Positions 9,327 through 16,964 of a stretch of DNA of 34,063 nt are shown one piece after another. The notes under the pieces were generated by a model that saw only the letters and a list, made by a program, of their open reading frames with translations, did no database searches and was not told the origin of the DNA. Source of the stretch: an uncultured Prevotellaceae bacterium. Its GTDB lineage: Bacteria; Bacteroidota; Bacteroidia; Bacteroidales; Bacteroidaceae. Location: positions 1 through 34,063 of the forward strand of contig CACZBS010000035.1 of assembly GCA_902779455.1 (NCBI GenBank), in the 5' to 3' direction. The position numbers were made by a program, and so were the translations under genes. Every line of letters begins with the position of its first letter. Positions within the stretch are counted from its first letter, which is position 1.

Positions 9327-9378
9327 AATCGCGCAAAGTTACACATTTTCGGGAGATTATGTGTAACTTTGCGCGATT
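9327..9378. promoter_or_regulatory. 20-bp perfect inverted repeat: bidirectional terminator and/or paired promoter
   Basis: Arms 9327-9346 and 9359-9378 are perfect reverse complements with a 12-base loop, and the right arm runs into a T-rich stretch (9377-9387). As RNA it would form a strong hairpin terminating the upstream gene. Each arm also contains TAACTTTG (9364-9371 on +; 9341-9334 on -), a match to the TAnnTTTG -7 box, so the right arm can serve as the promoter of pnp. Confidence 0.75.
9364..9371 (+). promoter_or_regulatory. Probable -7 box of the pnp promoter
   Basis: TAACTTTG matches the Bacteroidota TAnnTTTG consensus and lies 35 bases before the pnp ATG, implying a 5' leader of roughly 25-30 bases. 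No TTTG is seen at the expected -33 spacing, so the call rests on the -7 box alone. Confidence 0.5.
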
Positions 9379-9406
9379 TTTATTTTTAGATGTTTTTTAT
9401 TTTAAG

Positions 9407-11827
9407 ATGAACGTAATTACAAAAACCGTTCAATTGGCTGATGGAAGAACCATCACAATTGAAACCGGGAAAGTGGCAAAACAGGCCGACGGCAGTGTGA
9501 TGCTCCGTATGAACAACACTGTTCTGCTGGCCACGGTTTGTGCCGCAAAAGATGCAGTTCCCGGAACAGATTTTATGCCTTTGCAGGTAGATTATCGTGA
9601 ACAGTACAGTGCTGCCGGCCGTTTTCCCGGCGGATTCACCAAGCGCGAAGGCAAGCCCAGCGACAACGAAATCCTGACATCACGCCTGGTGGACCGCGTG
9701 CTTCGTCCCCTGTTCCCCAGCAATTACCATGCTGAAGTTTTTGTCAATGTCATGCTGCTCTCGGCCGACGGTGTCGACCAGCCCGACGCCCTGGCCGGCT
9801 TTGCCGCCTCGGCAGCCCTGGCTTGCAGCGATATTCCCTTCGAGTGCCCCATCTCGGAGGTGCGCGTGGCTCGCGTCAACGGCGAGTATGTCATCGACCC
9901 GACCTTCGAGCAGATGAAGCATGCCGACATGGACATCATGGTCGGTGCTTCGGCTGACAACATCATGATGGTGGAGGGCGAGATGAAGGAAGTCTCAGAG
10001 CAGGACCTGCTCGGCGCCCTCAAGGCTGCCATGGACGCCATCAAGCCCATGTGCGTCCTGCAGACCGAGCTGTCGAAGGAACTTGGCAAGGACGTCAAGC
10101 GCGAATACAACCACGAGGTCAACGACGAGGAGCTGCGTGCCCGCATGAACCGCGAGCTCTATCAGCCCGCCTATGACATCACGAAGCAGGCCCTGCCCAA
10201 GCAGGACCGCGCCGACGCCTTCGAGAAGCTGCTCGAGGACTTCAAGGAGAAGTTCTTCGCCGAGCGCAAGGCTGCCCTCGACGGCCAAACCGCCGAGAAC
10301 ACTGTGCCCGACGGTTCCGCCGTCGAGATCAGCGACGACGAATACAGCGCCATGATGGACCGCTACTATAATGACGTGGAGCGCGACGCCATGCGCCGCT
10401 GCATCCTCGACGAGGGCATCCGTCTGGACGGCCGCAAGACCACCGACATCCGCCCCATCTGGTGCGAGGTGAGCCCCCTGCCCATGCCTCACGGCAGCGC
10501 CATCTTCACCCGTGGTGAGACGCAGTCGCTGTCGACCTGCACCCTGGGCACCAAGCTCGACGAGAAGCTCGTCGACGACGTGCTCGACCGCGGCTACATG
10601 CGCTTCCTGCTCCACTACAACTTCCCCCCGTTCTGCACGGGTGAGGCCAAGGCCCAGCGCTCCGTCGGCCGTCGCGAGATCGGCCACGGCCATCTGGCAT
10701 GGCGCGGCCTGAAGGGTCAGATCCCCGAGGACTTCCCCTACACGGTGCGTCTGGTCAGCCAGATCCTCGAGTCGAACGGCTCGTCGTCGATGGCCACCGT
10801 CTGCGCCGGCACGCTGGCCCTGATGGATGCAGGTGTGCCCATGAAGAAGCCCGTGAGCGGTATCGCCATGGGTCTGATCAAGAACCCCGGTGAGGACAAG
10901 TATGCCGTGCTCAGCGACATCCTCGGTGATGAGGACCACCTGGGCGACATGGACTTCAAGACCACCGGCACGCGCGACGGACTGACCGCCACGCAGATGG
11001 ATATCAAGTGCGACGGCCTCTCGTTCGACATCCTCGAGAAGGCCCTCATGCAGGCCAAGCAGGGCCGCGAGTACATCCTCAACTGCCTGACCGACACGAT
11101 CAGCGAGCCCCGCGCCGAGTTCAAGCCTCAGGTGCCCCGCATCGTCCAGATCGAGATACCCAAGGAGTTCATCGGTGCCGTCATCGGCCCTGGCGGCAAG
11201 ATCATCCAGCAGATGCAGGAGGACACCGGCACCTCGATCAACATCGAGGAGACCGAGGGCGTCGGCAAGGTGCAGGTCAGCGGTCCCGACAAGGACTCCA
11301 TCGAGGCCGCACTGGCCAAGATCCGTGCCATCGTGGCTATCCCCGAGGTGGGCGAGGTCTACGACGGCGTCGTCCGCTCCATCATGCCTTACGGCTGCTT
11401 CGTCGAGATCCTGCCCGGCAAGGACGGACTGCTCCATATCTCCGAGATCGACTGGAAGCGCCTCGAGACCGTCGAGGAGGCTGGCATCAAGGAGGGCGAC
11501 CACATCCAGGTGAAGCTGCTCGAGATCGACCCCAAGACCGGCAAGTACAAGCTGTCGCACCGCGTGCTCATCGACAAGCCCGAGGGCTACGTCGAGCGTC
11601 CCGCCCGCAGGGAGCGTGGCGAGCGTCCCGAGCGTGGTGAGCGCCGTGGCGACCGTCGCGAGCGTGGCGGCGACCGTGGCGACCGTCGCCAGCAGGGCGG
11701 TGAGCGCCGCGACCGTGGCGAGCGCCGTCAGCGTCCCGCCGAGGAGATGGGCGAGCCCTACCGCGATCCCGCCCAGCAGCAGGAGCCTAAGGACTTCAGC
11801 GATGCTCTCGACCACATGGACTTCTAA
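9407..11827 (+). CDS. pnp: Polynucleotide phosphorylase
   Basis: An 806-residue 3'-5' phosphorolytic exoribonuclease, a core RNA-decay enzyme acting as a ring-shaped trimer in the cytoplasm. The first RNase PH domain (about 1-230, [20 protein letters not shown]) and the second (about 330-560) carry the catalytic-site segment [12 protein letters not shown] near residue 505. A KH domain follows (about 577-641, with IGPGGK), then an S1 domain (about 647-718, [15 protein letters not shown]). The last 75 residues include an Arg/Gly/Glu-rich low-complexity segment ([18 protein letters not shown] and similar, about 730-780) that E. coli PNPase lacks. I chose the ATG at 9407 because [14 protein letters not shown] is the conserved N-terminus; an in-frame ATG at 9359 lies inside the hairpin repeat and would add 16 unrelated residues. 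It is flanked by its own promoter box and terminator, so probably a single-gene transcript. Confidence 0.97.
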   Translation: MNVITKTVQLADGRTITIETGKVAKQADGSVMLRMNNTVLLATVCAAKDAVPGTDFMPLQVDYREQYSAAGRFPGGFTKREGKPSDNEILTSRLVDRVLRPLFPSNYHAEVFVNVMLLSADGVDQPDALAGFAASAALACSDIPFECPISEVRVARVNGEYVIDPTFEQMKHADMDIMVGASADNIMMVEGEMKEVSEQDLLGALKAAMDAIKPMCVLQTELSKELGKDVKREYNHEVNDEELRARMNRELYQPAYDITKQALPKQDRADAFEKLLEDFKEKFFAERKAALDGQTAENTVPDGSAVEISDDEYSAMMDRYYNDVERDAMRRCILDEGIRLDGRKTTDIRPIWCEVSPLPMPHGSAIFTRGETQSLSTCTLGTKLDEKLVDDVLDRGYMRFLLHYNFPPFCTGEAKAQRSVGRREIGHGHLAWRGLKGQIPEDFPYTVRLVSQILESNGSSSMATVCAGTLALMDAGVPMKKPVSGIAMGLIKNPGEDKYAVLSDILGDEDHLGDMDFKTTGTRDGLTATQMDIKCDGLSFDILEKALMQAKQGREYILNCLTDTISEPRAEFKPQVPRIVQIEIPKEFIGAVIGPGGKIIQQMQEDTGTSINIEETEGVGKVQVSGPDKDSIEAALAKIRAIVAIPEVGEVYDGVVRSIMPYGCFVEILPGKDGLLHISEIDWKRLETVEEAGIKEGDHIQVKLLEIDPKTGKYKLSHRVLIDKPEGYVERPARRERGERPERGERRGDRRERGGDRGDRRQQGGERRDRGERRQRPAEEMGEPYRDPAQQQEPKDFSDALDHMDF

Positions 11828-11859
11828 GTCTTTTTACAAGCATCTGACGAATATGAAAG

Positions 11860-11896
11860 CGTCAGCCGAGGATTTTTCCCCGGCTGACGTTTTTTT
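11860..11896 (+). terminator. Rho-independent terminator of pnp
   Basis: Stem CGTCAGCCG (11860-11868) pairs with CGGCTGACG (11881-11889), followed immediately by seven T residues (11890-11896). It lies 32 bases after the pnp stop codon. Confidence 0.9.
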
Positions 11897-11920
11897 ATAT
11901 ATATAGCTGTGAAGAATGTT

Positions 11921-12196
11921 TTTATGGTGATAATACGGATTAATGGTGATAATATAGTTTTAATCAATATGGTGATAAATGCCCGAGATTTCAACGCCCC
12001 CCTGCCCCCCTCTAATCTTAGAGGGGGAGTTGGATAGTACCGTAGGAATAGATGGGAGCAGTGACACCGGCGGATGCGGGCGGCATGCACGCTAACTGAC
12101 TCCCCCTCTAAGATTAGAGGGGGGCAGGGGGGCGTTGACAGCTGTCGGGAACTTATCACCACATTGAGTAGTTTTATGGTGATAATGCGGACTAAT
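11921..12196. repeat. Composite non-coding repeat element 1 (direct repeats around a large inverted repeat)
   Basis: A 24-base sequence at 11921-11944 (starting TTTATGGTGATAAT) recurs at 12173-12196 with two differences. The 10-mer ATGGTGATAA occurs also at 11943-11952 and 11969-11978, and TTATCACCA, its opposite strand, at 12153-12161. These copies flank a large inverted repeat (11991-12138). No reading frame here has recognisable protein features. It may be a small non-autonomous mobile or palindromic extragenic repeat; this is inference. Confidence 0.7.
11991..12138. repeat. 40-bp perfect inverted repeat with 68-base centre
   Basis: Arms 11991-12030 and 12099-12138 are exact reverse complements. 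Each arm contains its own smaller palindrome (CCCCTCTAATCTTAGAGGGG), so the element can fold either as one long stem or as two separate hairpins. The 68-base centre has no reading frame or motif that I recognise. Confidence 0.9.
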
Positions 12197-12203
12197 AAAG
12201 ATA

Positions 12204-12461
12204 TTACAGACCCCACCCCCAACCCCTCCCCTTGGAGGGGAGGGGAGCGGCTGCGCCGTCATCCGCGAAGGGGAGAATACAAGCGAAGGGGCTGTGCGCC
12301 AGCCACTCCTCCCCTTTGGGGAGGTCGGGAGGGGGGGCAACTGTGCGCCAGCCACTCCTCCCCTCCGGGGAGGTCGGGAGGGGGCTCTCCCTCCTCCGGG
12401 GAGGTCGGGGAAGGCTTACTCCCCTCCCCTCAAGGGGAGGGGTTGGGGGTGGGGTCTGTAA
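12204..12461. repeat. G/C-rich composite inverted repeat element 2
   Basis: The left arm 12204-12247 (starting TTACAGACCCCACCCCCAAC) and right arm 12419-12461 are reverse complements over about 43 bases, differing by one extra G in the left arm. Each arm includes a smaller palindrome of the type CCCCTCCCCTTGAGGGGAGG. The interior holds direct repeats (see 12292-12384) and further CTCC...GGAG palindromes. There is no plausible protein-coding frame. It resembles families of palindromic extragenic repeats; a genome-wide copy count is needed to confirm this. Confidence 0.8.
12292..12384 (+). repeat. Two 44-base direct repeats, 49-base period
   Basis: Copies at 12292-12335 and 12341-12384 begin CTGTGCGCCAGCCACTCCTC and differ at two adjacent bases (TT versus CC) in the loop of the palindrome CTCCCC-xx-GGGGAG. 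A partial third copy of the core (CCTCCGGGGAGGTCGGG) is at 12392-12408. The changes fall in the loop while the stem is kept, which suggests the hairpin matters. Confidence 0.8.
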
Positions 12462-12521
12462 CTTCAATATCCAGAACAATTGTATTGTGAACTTTCTTGA
12501 CAAACCGATTCCCTGAGTTGA

Positions 12522-12607
12522 AGAAGTGCCGCTTTTCGAGGCAAAAAGCGGCACTTCTCGACCCGAAAAGCACCGCTTCTCTTGTCGAAAAGCACCGCTT
12601 TGTTTTT
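12522..12607. repeat. Hairpin plus 22-base tandem units
   Basis: A perfect 15-base stem (12522-12536 with 12544-12558; AGAAGTGCCGCTTTT) has a 7-base loop. From 12542 three 22-base units follow head to tail (12542-12563, 12564-12585, 12586-12607), the last two sharing CGAAAAGCACCGCTT exactly. There are no unique spacers, so this is not a CRISPR array. No T-run follows the hairpin, so it is not a typical terminator. Confidence 0.75.
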
Positions 12608-12875
12608 GCTAAAACGTAAACTTGCTGAAAGTCAGGCTGTTGTAAAATTGAGCCGTTTGATTCGAGGTTTTCTTTACATTTCATGGCCATTTTTGCCTTT
12701 CCGAAGCCACTTTTTAGCATCCCCCTTCCTTCGCTTGCGCCCATGACCCACTTTGTCGCCGGAAAATCTGTTCAATAACACGCAGGAAAGTGCTATCGTG
12801 TAAAAAAAACACTAATTTTTGCCCTCTGACGAAAAAAAAACTGCAAAAATGATACGACTTATAAGATTTTTTTAG
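12608..12875. other. Non-coding stretch without recognised features
   Basis: This AT-richer stretch between the repeat block and the next promoter shows no convincing reading frame, tRNA or known RNA motif. A-runs occur near 12802-12809 and 12832-12840. Confidence 0.5.
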
Positions 12876-12883
12876 TATCTTTG
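12876..12883 (+). promoter_or_regulatory. Promoter -7 box of the large three-module protein gene
   Basis: TATCTTTG matches the TAnnTTTG consensus in an AT-rich setting. Transcription would start near 12890, giving a leader of about 100 bases before the ATG at 12990. A -33 TTTG is not evident. Confidence 0.6.
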
Positions 12884-12989
12884 TCGCCGAATTGCCTCCC
12901 GTGCAAATAAGTAGGGCTGACTACGAAACGACCGTAATGGATTGAAACTACTATAATTTATTTACTAACTTTTTAAAATTCGTAAGCTT

Positions 12990-15900
12990 ATGAAGATTTC
13001 AAAACTACTCGTTTTGAGCGCACTCTGGCTCTGTGGCCTCGGTGCACAGGCTGCTATCGTTGACGGAGTCCGACAGGCTCCCGAACCCAGCACCATCCCG
13101 TTCCAGGTAGGCACGCAGGAGGCACCTTACTACCTCTACAACACGTCGGCCCACCTGTTCTTCACCCAGGGCAACACTTGGGGCACGCGCGCCTGCGTCG
13201 GCCCTTACGCCTCGGCCGTGAAGCTCTACTTTGAGGAAGCCCCCGATGGCGGCTACCTGCTCTACGACTTCATCTGCCAGCGCAGCACCTCCTACTCTTG
13301 GAAGAATGCCTGCGCAGAGGCTGGCGGCTCGGCCCTCTACTGCGACCAGTCGGCCTCTTGGGGACGCCCCTACTGGGTGGTTGAGCCCACGACCGGCAAC
13401 GGATTCCGCCTGGCCAACCTGGCCCCCATCGCAGAGGCTGCCGACGGCAGCACCCTCTACATGGGTCGTTGCGACACCATCCCCCAGGACTTCTACAACG
13501 CCTACAGCGCCTTCACTGACGACGCCAAGCGTCTGCCCGTCAGCGACAACCTCGTGGCCAGCAGCGAGCTGAACCACATCGACTGGGCACTCGTCAGCCA
13601 GGAGGGCTACGAGGCAGCCGGCCAGGCCTTCGCCATCTACGAGAAGGCTCAGGAGCTGCTCGACATCATCAACGTCGCCAAGGGCAAGGGCATCAACGTC
13701 GCTGCCCAGGAGCAGGTCTACCTCAACGAGAGCGCCACGATGGAGGAGCTTGAGGCTGCCATCGCAGCCGTCAAGGAGGCCATCGCTCAGGCTGCCGAGA
13801 ATGCAGCCAGCGTCGGCAGCCCCGTCGACATGACCACCTCGCTGAAGAACCCCGACTTCGGTACTGGCAACAGCGAAGGCTGGAGCGGCACGGCCCCCAA
13901 CATGTCCGGCGACGGCAACCACGCTGCTGCCAACGTGGCTGAGCAATACAACAAGACGTTCGACACCTATCAGAAGCTGACCGACCTGCCCAGAGGTGTC
14001 TACAAGATGAACGCCAAGACCTTCTTCCGCGGTACCTATGCTGACCTGCTGAGCGGCGCCAACAAGGTGGCCTACATGTATGTTGCCACGGGCGACACCC
14101 TGCGCACCTTCTTCAACAACGCCTATGCTCCGCTGAACACCGAGTCGCTCGTCGACAAGTATGGTGCTACCACCTACTTCAACACCCCCAACGTTGAGGG
14201 CTCGACCACAACGGCCGACGGCATCACCTACTACATCCCCAACAACCCCTCGACCTTCCGTCTCTACTACGAGGAGGAGGGCAAGAACTGGTATGACACC
14301 AACCTCTTCTTCTCCGTCGCCGACGGCAACGCCGTCCTCGGTGTGAAGAAGGATCATAACGTAGCTGGCAGCTCGACCGACTGGGCCGTCTTCGACCAGT
14401 TCAACCTGACCTACTACGGCAACGCCGCTGAGGCCTACCAGTACTGGGTCGACGAGTATGTCAAGGGCTGCACCGACTATTCGACGCTCTCCGACGAAGT
14501 CACCGTCACCGAGTCGTATGTCGAGGCTTACAACGAGACCCTCCAGGGCCTCACCGCCAGCAACCGCGAGGAGGCTCTCGCTGCCATCGCCGCCGTTGAG
14601 GCTGCCGTGAGCAACGTCACGCTCAACATCTCGCTCTGGAATCAGTACAAGGCCCTCGTCAATCAGGCCATGGACATCAAGAGCAACGAGAACCTCGACC
14701 AGGATCGCATCGAGAATACCTACGGTGTGGGCGACTGGGCTGAGTTCGACGCTGAGGACGTGATCAACGATCACGAGCTGACCAACGAGGAGCTGCAGGC
14801 CGAGATCGACAAGTGGACTACTATCCTCAACGAGGTGAAGAACTGGTATAAGGCCGTCGATGGCGACCGTGTCGACATGACCAACCTGCTGACCAATCCT
14901 GCCTTCACCGGCAATGCCGACGGCTGGACCTGCGTGGCTGCCGGCGGTGGTAACGTCGCCTATGGTAACAACGGCTACGAGGGCTGGAACAACGCCAGCT
15001 TCGACGTCTATCAGGTTGTCAAGGACGCTCCCGAGGGCATCTACGAGATCGAGGTGCAGGGCTTCTACCGCTACGGCCGCGGCCAGGCTGCATGGGATCA
15101 CTATGCAAGTCAGGACGCTGACGTCGTCAAGCCCAACGGTGCTCCTGTGTTCGTCTATATGAACGCCAAGCAGACCCCGTTCAAGAACCTCTTCGACGAG
15201 CCGGGCGAGGCTGAGGCCTACAGCACTCAGAACACTCAGATCACGACCGCTGACGGCACCACGCTGAACTTCCCCGACGGCATGGCCAGCTTCGAGGTCG
15301 CCAGCAACGCCGGCAAGTACAAGCAGTCGGCCTACGGTATCATCCGCAAGGGTCAGGACATGCGCGTCGGCGTGAAGGGTACCACCAACCAGCTGGGCGA
15401 CAGCTGGGCCATCTGGGACAACTTCAAGCTCTACAACGTCGGTAAGAACAAGAACGCCGTGCTCAACGTGCTGCCCGACGAGATTGCCAACGCCAAGACC
15501 ATGCTTTCCGATAACATGGGCAAGACCATCTACAACAACCTCGTGGCTGCCATCAATGCCGCTGAGGCTGCACTGACCAGCGACGACGGCGAGGTGCTCT
15601 TCGACGCCCTGAGCGACCTCTTCGACGCTGAGGAGAATGTCAGCGCCTCCGTCGCCCTCTTCAAGCAGCTCAACGACGCCAACGAGGCACTGCTCGACGA
15701 CCTCGGACAGTACAGCCAGACGGCCACCCAGGCTGCCCAGGCTAATGCCGGCGCCCTCTATGAGACGATTTCAGGTGCCATCGCCGGTCGCGAGCTCGAG
15801 GATGCCGACGTGGCTGACTACATGATCAAGATCAAGGAGGCCAAGACGATGCTGCGCCTGCCCTCTGACTATGCCGACGCCAGCGACCTGGCTCCCGTCG

Positions 15901-16682
15901 AGGTGAGCAACGTCGTCGTCAACCGCAGCTACGATGCTGACAACAGCGGATGGGACGGCACGACGGCTGCCTACAACGCTACGGCCGGCAACGTGGAGAT
16001 CTTCAACGCCAACTTCGACTACTATCAGGACATCTACGGACTGCCCGCAGGTACCTATCAGCTCAACGTCCAGGGCTTCTACCGCGCCGGTGGATACACC
16101 GCTGACTACAGCAACTACCAGTCGAACCCCGACAGCCTCAACTACGCATTCTACTATGCCATGGTCGTGGCCGACGCTGACAGCATCTACAGCAGCAAGC
16201 CCCTGAAGCGCCTCGCTGCCGAGGCACGCGACGACAATCCCGGCGACGGCTTCGTAGAGGTCGCTGAGGGTGCCGGCAAGTTCGTGCCCAACTCGATGGT
16301 GGCCGCTGGCGACGCCTTCCTCAGCCAGCTCGACCCGAGCGATTCCGAGTCGCCCTTCTACTACACCAACGCACCGCTGACCTTCAAGGTCGGCAAGGAC
16401 GGCAAGGCACGCATCGGTATGAAGAAGGATGTCAACATCAGCGACAACTGGTGTATCTGGGACAACTGGACACTCGTCTACTTCGGTGAGAACAGTGAGC
16501 TCGTCGTCGACGGCGACGCCTCCGACTCTCAGGGCATCGAGAATGTCAACCTGGGCGAGCCCGTCCGCACCGAGTTCTTCACCCTCGACGGCCGCAAGGC
16601 TGCCGGCCTCGGCAATGGCATCGTCATCATGCGCCAGACCATGGGCAACGGTGCTGTCATCATCAAGAAGATCCGTAAGTAA
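12990..16682 (+). CDS. Large secreted protein with three related beta-sandwich-like modules
   Basis: A 1230-residue exported protein: signal peptide MKISKLLVLSALWLCGLGAQA, then an N-terminal beta-rich domain (about 35-200). Three related modules of about 190 residues follow, at roughly 279-477, 628-817 and 971-1167. Each opens with an N-P/R...GW motif (NPDFGTGNSEGW, NPAFTGNADGW, NRSYDADNSGW), then a Y-Q...LP.G.Y...GFYR pattern, and closes with D-x-W-x-x-W/F-D-x-F/W-x-L-x-Y/N (for example DSWAIWDNFKLYNVG). The modules are separated by alanine-rich helical linkers similar to FIVAR-type segments. The tail (FFTLDGRK, then GNGIVIMRQ, from about 1195) is a short sorting-like domain. The module pattern resembles carbohydrate-binding beta-sandwiches, but no catalytic site is recognised; the function is inferred to be surface glycan or ligand binding. 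It probably forms its own transcript, with a promoter at 12876 and a hairpin at 16733. Confidence 0.8.
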   Translation: MKISKLLVLSALWLCGLGAQAAIVDGVRQAPEPSTIPFQVGTQEAPYYLYNTSAHLFFTQGNTWGTRACVGPYASAVKLYFEEAPDGGYLLYDFICQRSTSYSWKNACAEAGGSALYCDQSASWGRPYWVVEPTTGNGFRLANLAPIAEAADGSTLYMGRCDTIPQDFYNAYSAFTDDAKRLPVSDNLVASSELNHIDWALVSQEGYEAAGQAFAIYEKAQELLDIINVAKGKGINVAAQEQVYLNESATMEELEAAIAAVKEAIAQAAENAASVGSPVDMTTSLKNPDFGTGNSEGWSGTAPNMSGDGNHAAANVAEQYNKTFDTYQKLTDLPRGVYKMNAKTFFRGTYADLLSGANKVAYMYVATGDTLRTFFNNAYAPLNTESLVDKYGATTYFNTPNVEGSTTTADGITYYIPNNPSTFRLYYEEEGKNWYDTNLFFSVADGNAVLGVKKDHNVAGSSTDWAVFDQFNLTYYGNAAEAYQYWVDEYVKGCTDYSTLSDEVTVTESYVEAYNETLQGLTASNREEALAAIAAVEAAVSNVTLNISLWNQYKALVNQAMDIKSNENLDQDRIENTYGVGDWAEFDAEDVINDHELTNEELQAEIDKWTTILNEVKNWYKAVDGDRVDMTNLLTNPAFTGNADGWTCVAAGGGNVAYGNNGYEGWNNASFDVYQVVKDAPEGIYEIEVQGFYRYGRGQAAWDHYASQDADVVKPNGAPVFVYMNAKQTPFKNLFDEPGEAEAYSTQNTQITTADGTTLNFPDGMASFEVASNAGKYKQSAYGIIRKGQDMRVGVKGTTNQLGDSWAIWDNFKLYNVGKNKNAVLNVLPDEIANAKTMLSDNMGKTIYNNLVAAINAAEAALTSDDGEVLFDALSDLFDAEENVSASVALFKQLNDANEALLDDLGQYSQTATQAAQANAGALYETISGAIAGRELEDADVADYMIKIKEAKTMLRLPSDYADASDLAPVEVSNVVVNRSYDADNSGWDGTTAAYNATAGNVEIFNANFDYYQDIYGLPAGTYQLNVQGFYRAGGYTADYSNYQSNPDSLNYAFYYAMVVADADSIYSSKPLKRLAAEARDDNPGDGFVEVAEGAGKFVPNSMVAAGDAFLSQLDPSDSESPFYYTNAPLTFKVGKDGKARIGMKKDVNISDNWCIWDNWTLVYFGENSELVVDGDASDSQGIENVNLGEPVRTEFFTLDGRKAAGLGNGIVIMRQTMGNGAVIIKKIRK

Positions 16683-16732
16683 AGACGTGTTGTAAAAAGA
16701 GAATGATTTCTATAACATTCTAAACCTGAGAT

Positions 16733-16780
16733 AAGGGACTGGGGCGACCGGAAGCGAAAAACGGTCGTCGCCAGCCCCTT
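16733..16780 (+). terminator. Hairpin terminator after the three-module protein gene
   Basis: AAGGGACTGGGGCGAC can pair with GTCGCCAGCCCCTT, with a small bulge, around a loop of about 18 bases (GCGAAAAAC in the centre), followed by a moderately T-rich stretch (CATTTTCTGTT). The stem is imperfect and the T-run short, so terminator strength is uncertain. Confidence 0.55.
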
Positions 16781-16964
16781 CATTTTCTGTTGACTACACC
16801 TTATTATATATAGAGAGACATAGCCGCAGACATCTGCGGGACTCATGATTCAGCTGACCTCCACGTGTCGGCTCACCAAGATAGAAAACCCCATAAGCCC
16901 GGTATTACGGGCGTCATCATACAAAGAGAACGAGATAAAAAAACAATAACACTAACAAAACTCT
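16781..16964 (+). promoter_or_regulatory. Leader/promoter region of the seven-gene SusCD-fasciclin operon
   Basis: No TAnnTTTG box is present. A TTGACT near 16790 followed by an AT-rich TATTATATATA could be a promoter, but this is weak. Two small hairpins follow: CCGCAGA (16824-16830) with TCTGCGG (16833-16839), and GCCCG (16897-16901) with CGGGC (16908-16912). The last 30 bases before the ATG are A-rich with no Shine-Dalgarno, typical of Bacteroidota. The absence of the usual box suggests control by an alternative sigma factor or an activator (inference). Confidence 0.4.

Noticed and set aside
9359-9406. Extended pnp start adding 16 residues
   Set aside because: The extension is encoded by the palindrome arm and T-rich leader; the conserved PNPase N-terminus begins at 9407.
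11921-12196. Autonomous transposon
   Set aside because: The space between the repeats is far too short for a transposase and no transposase fragment is readable in any frame.
12074-12554. Several 85-140 codon open frames in both directions
   Set aside because: They fall entirely in G/C-rich palindromic repeats, overlap each other on both strands and encode Pro/Gly/Arg/Ser low-complexity peptides.
12522-12607. CRISPR-like tandem repeats
   Set aside because: Units are directly adjacent with no unique spacers, and no cas genes are present.
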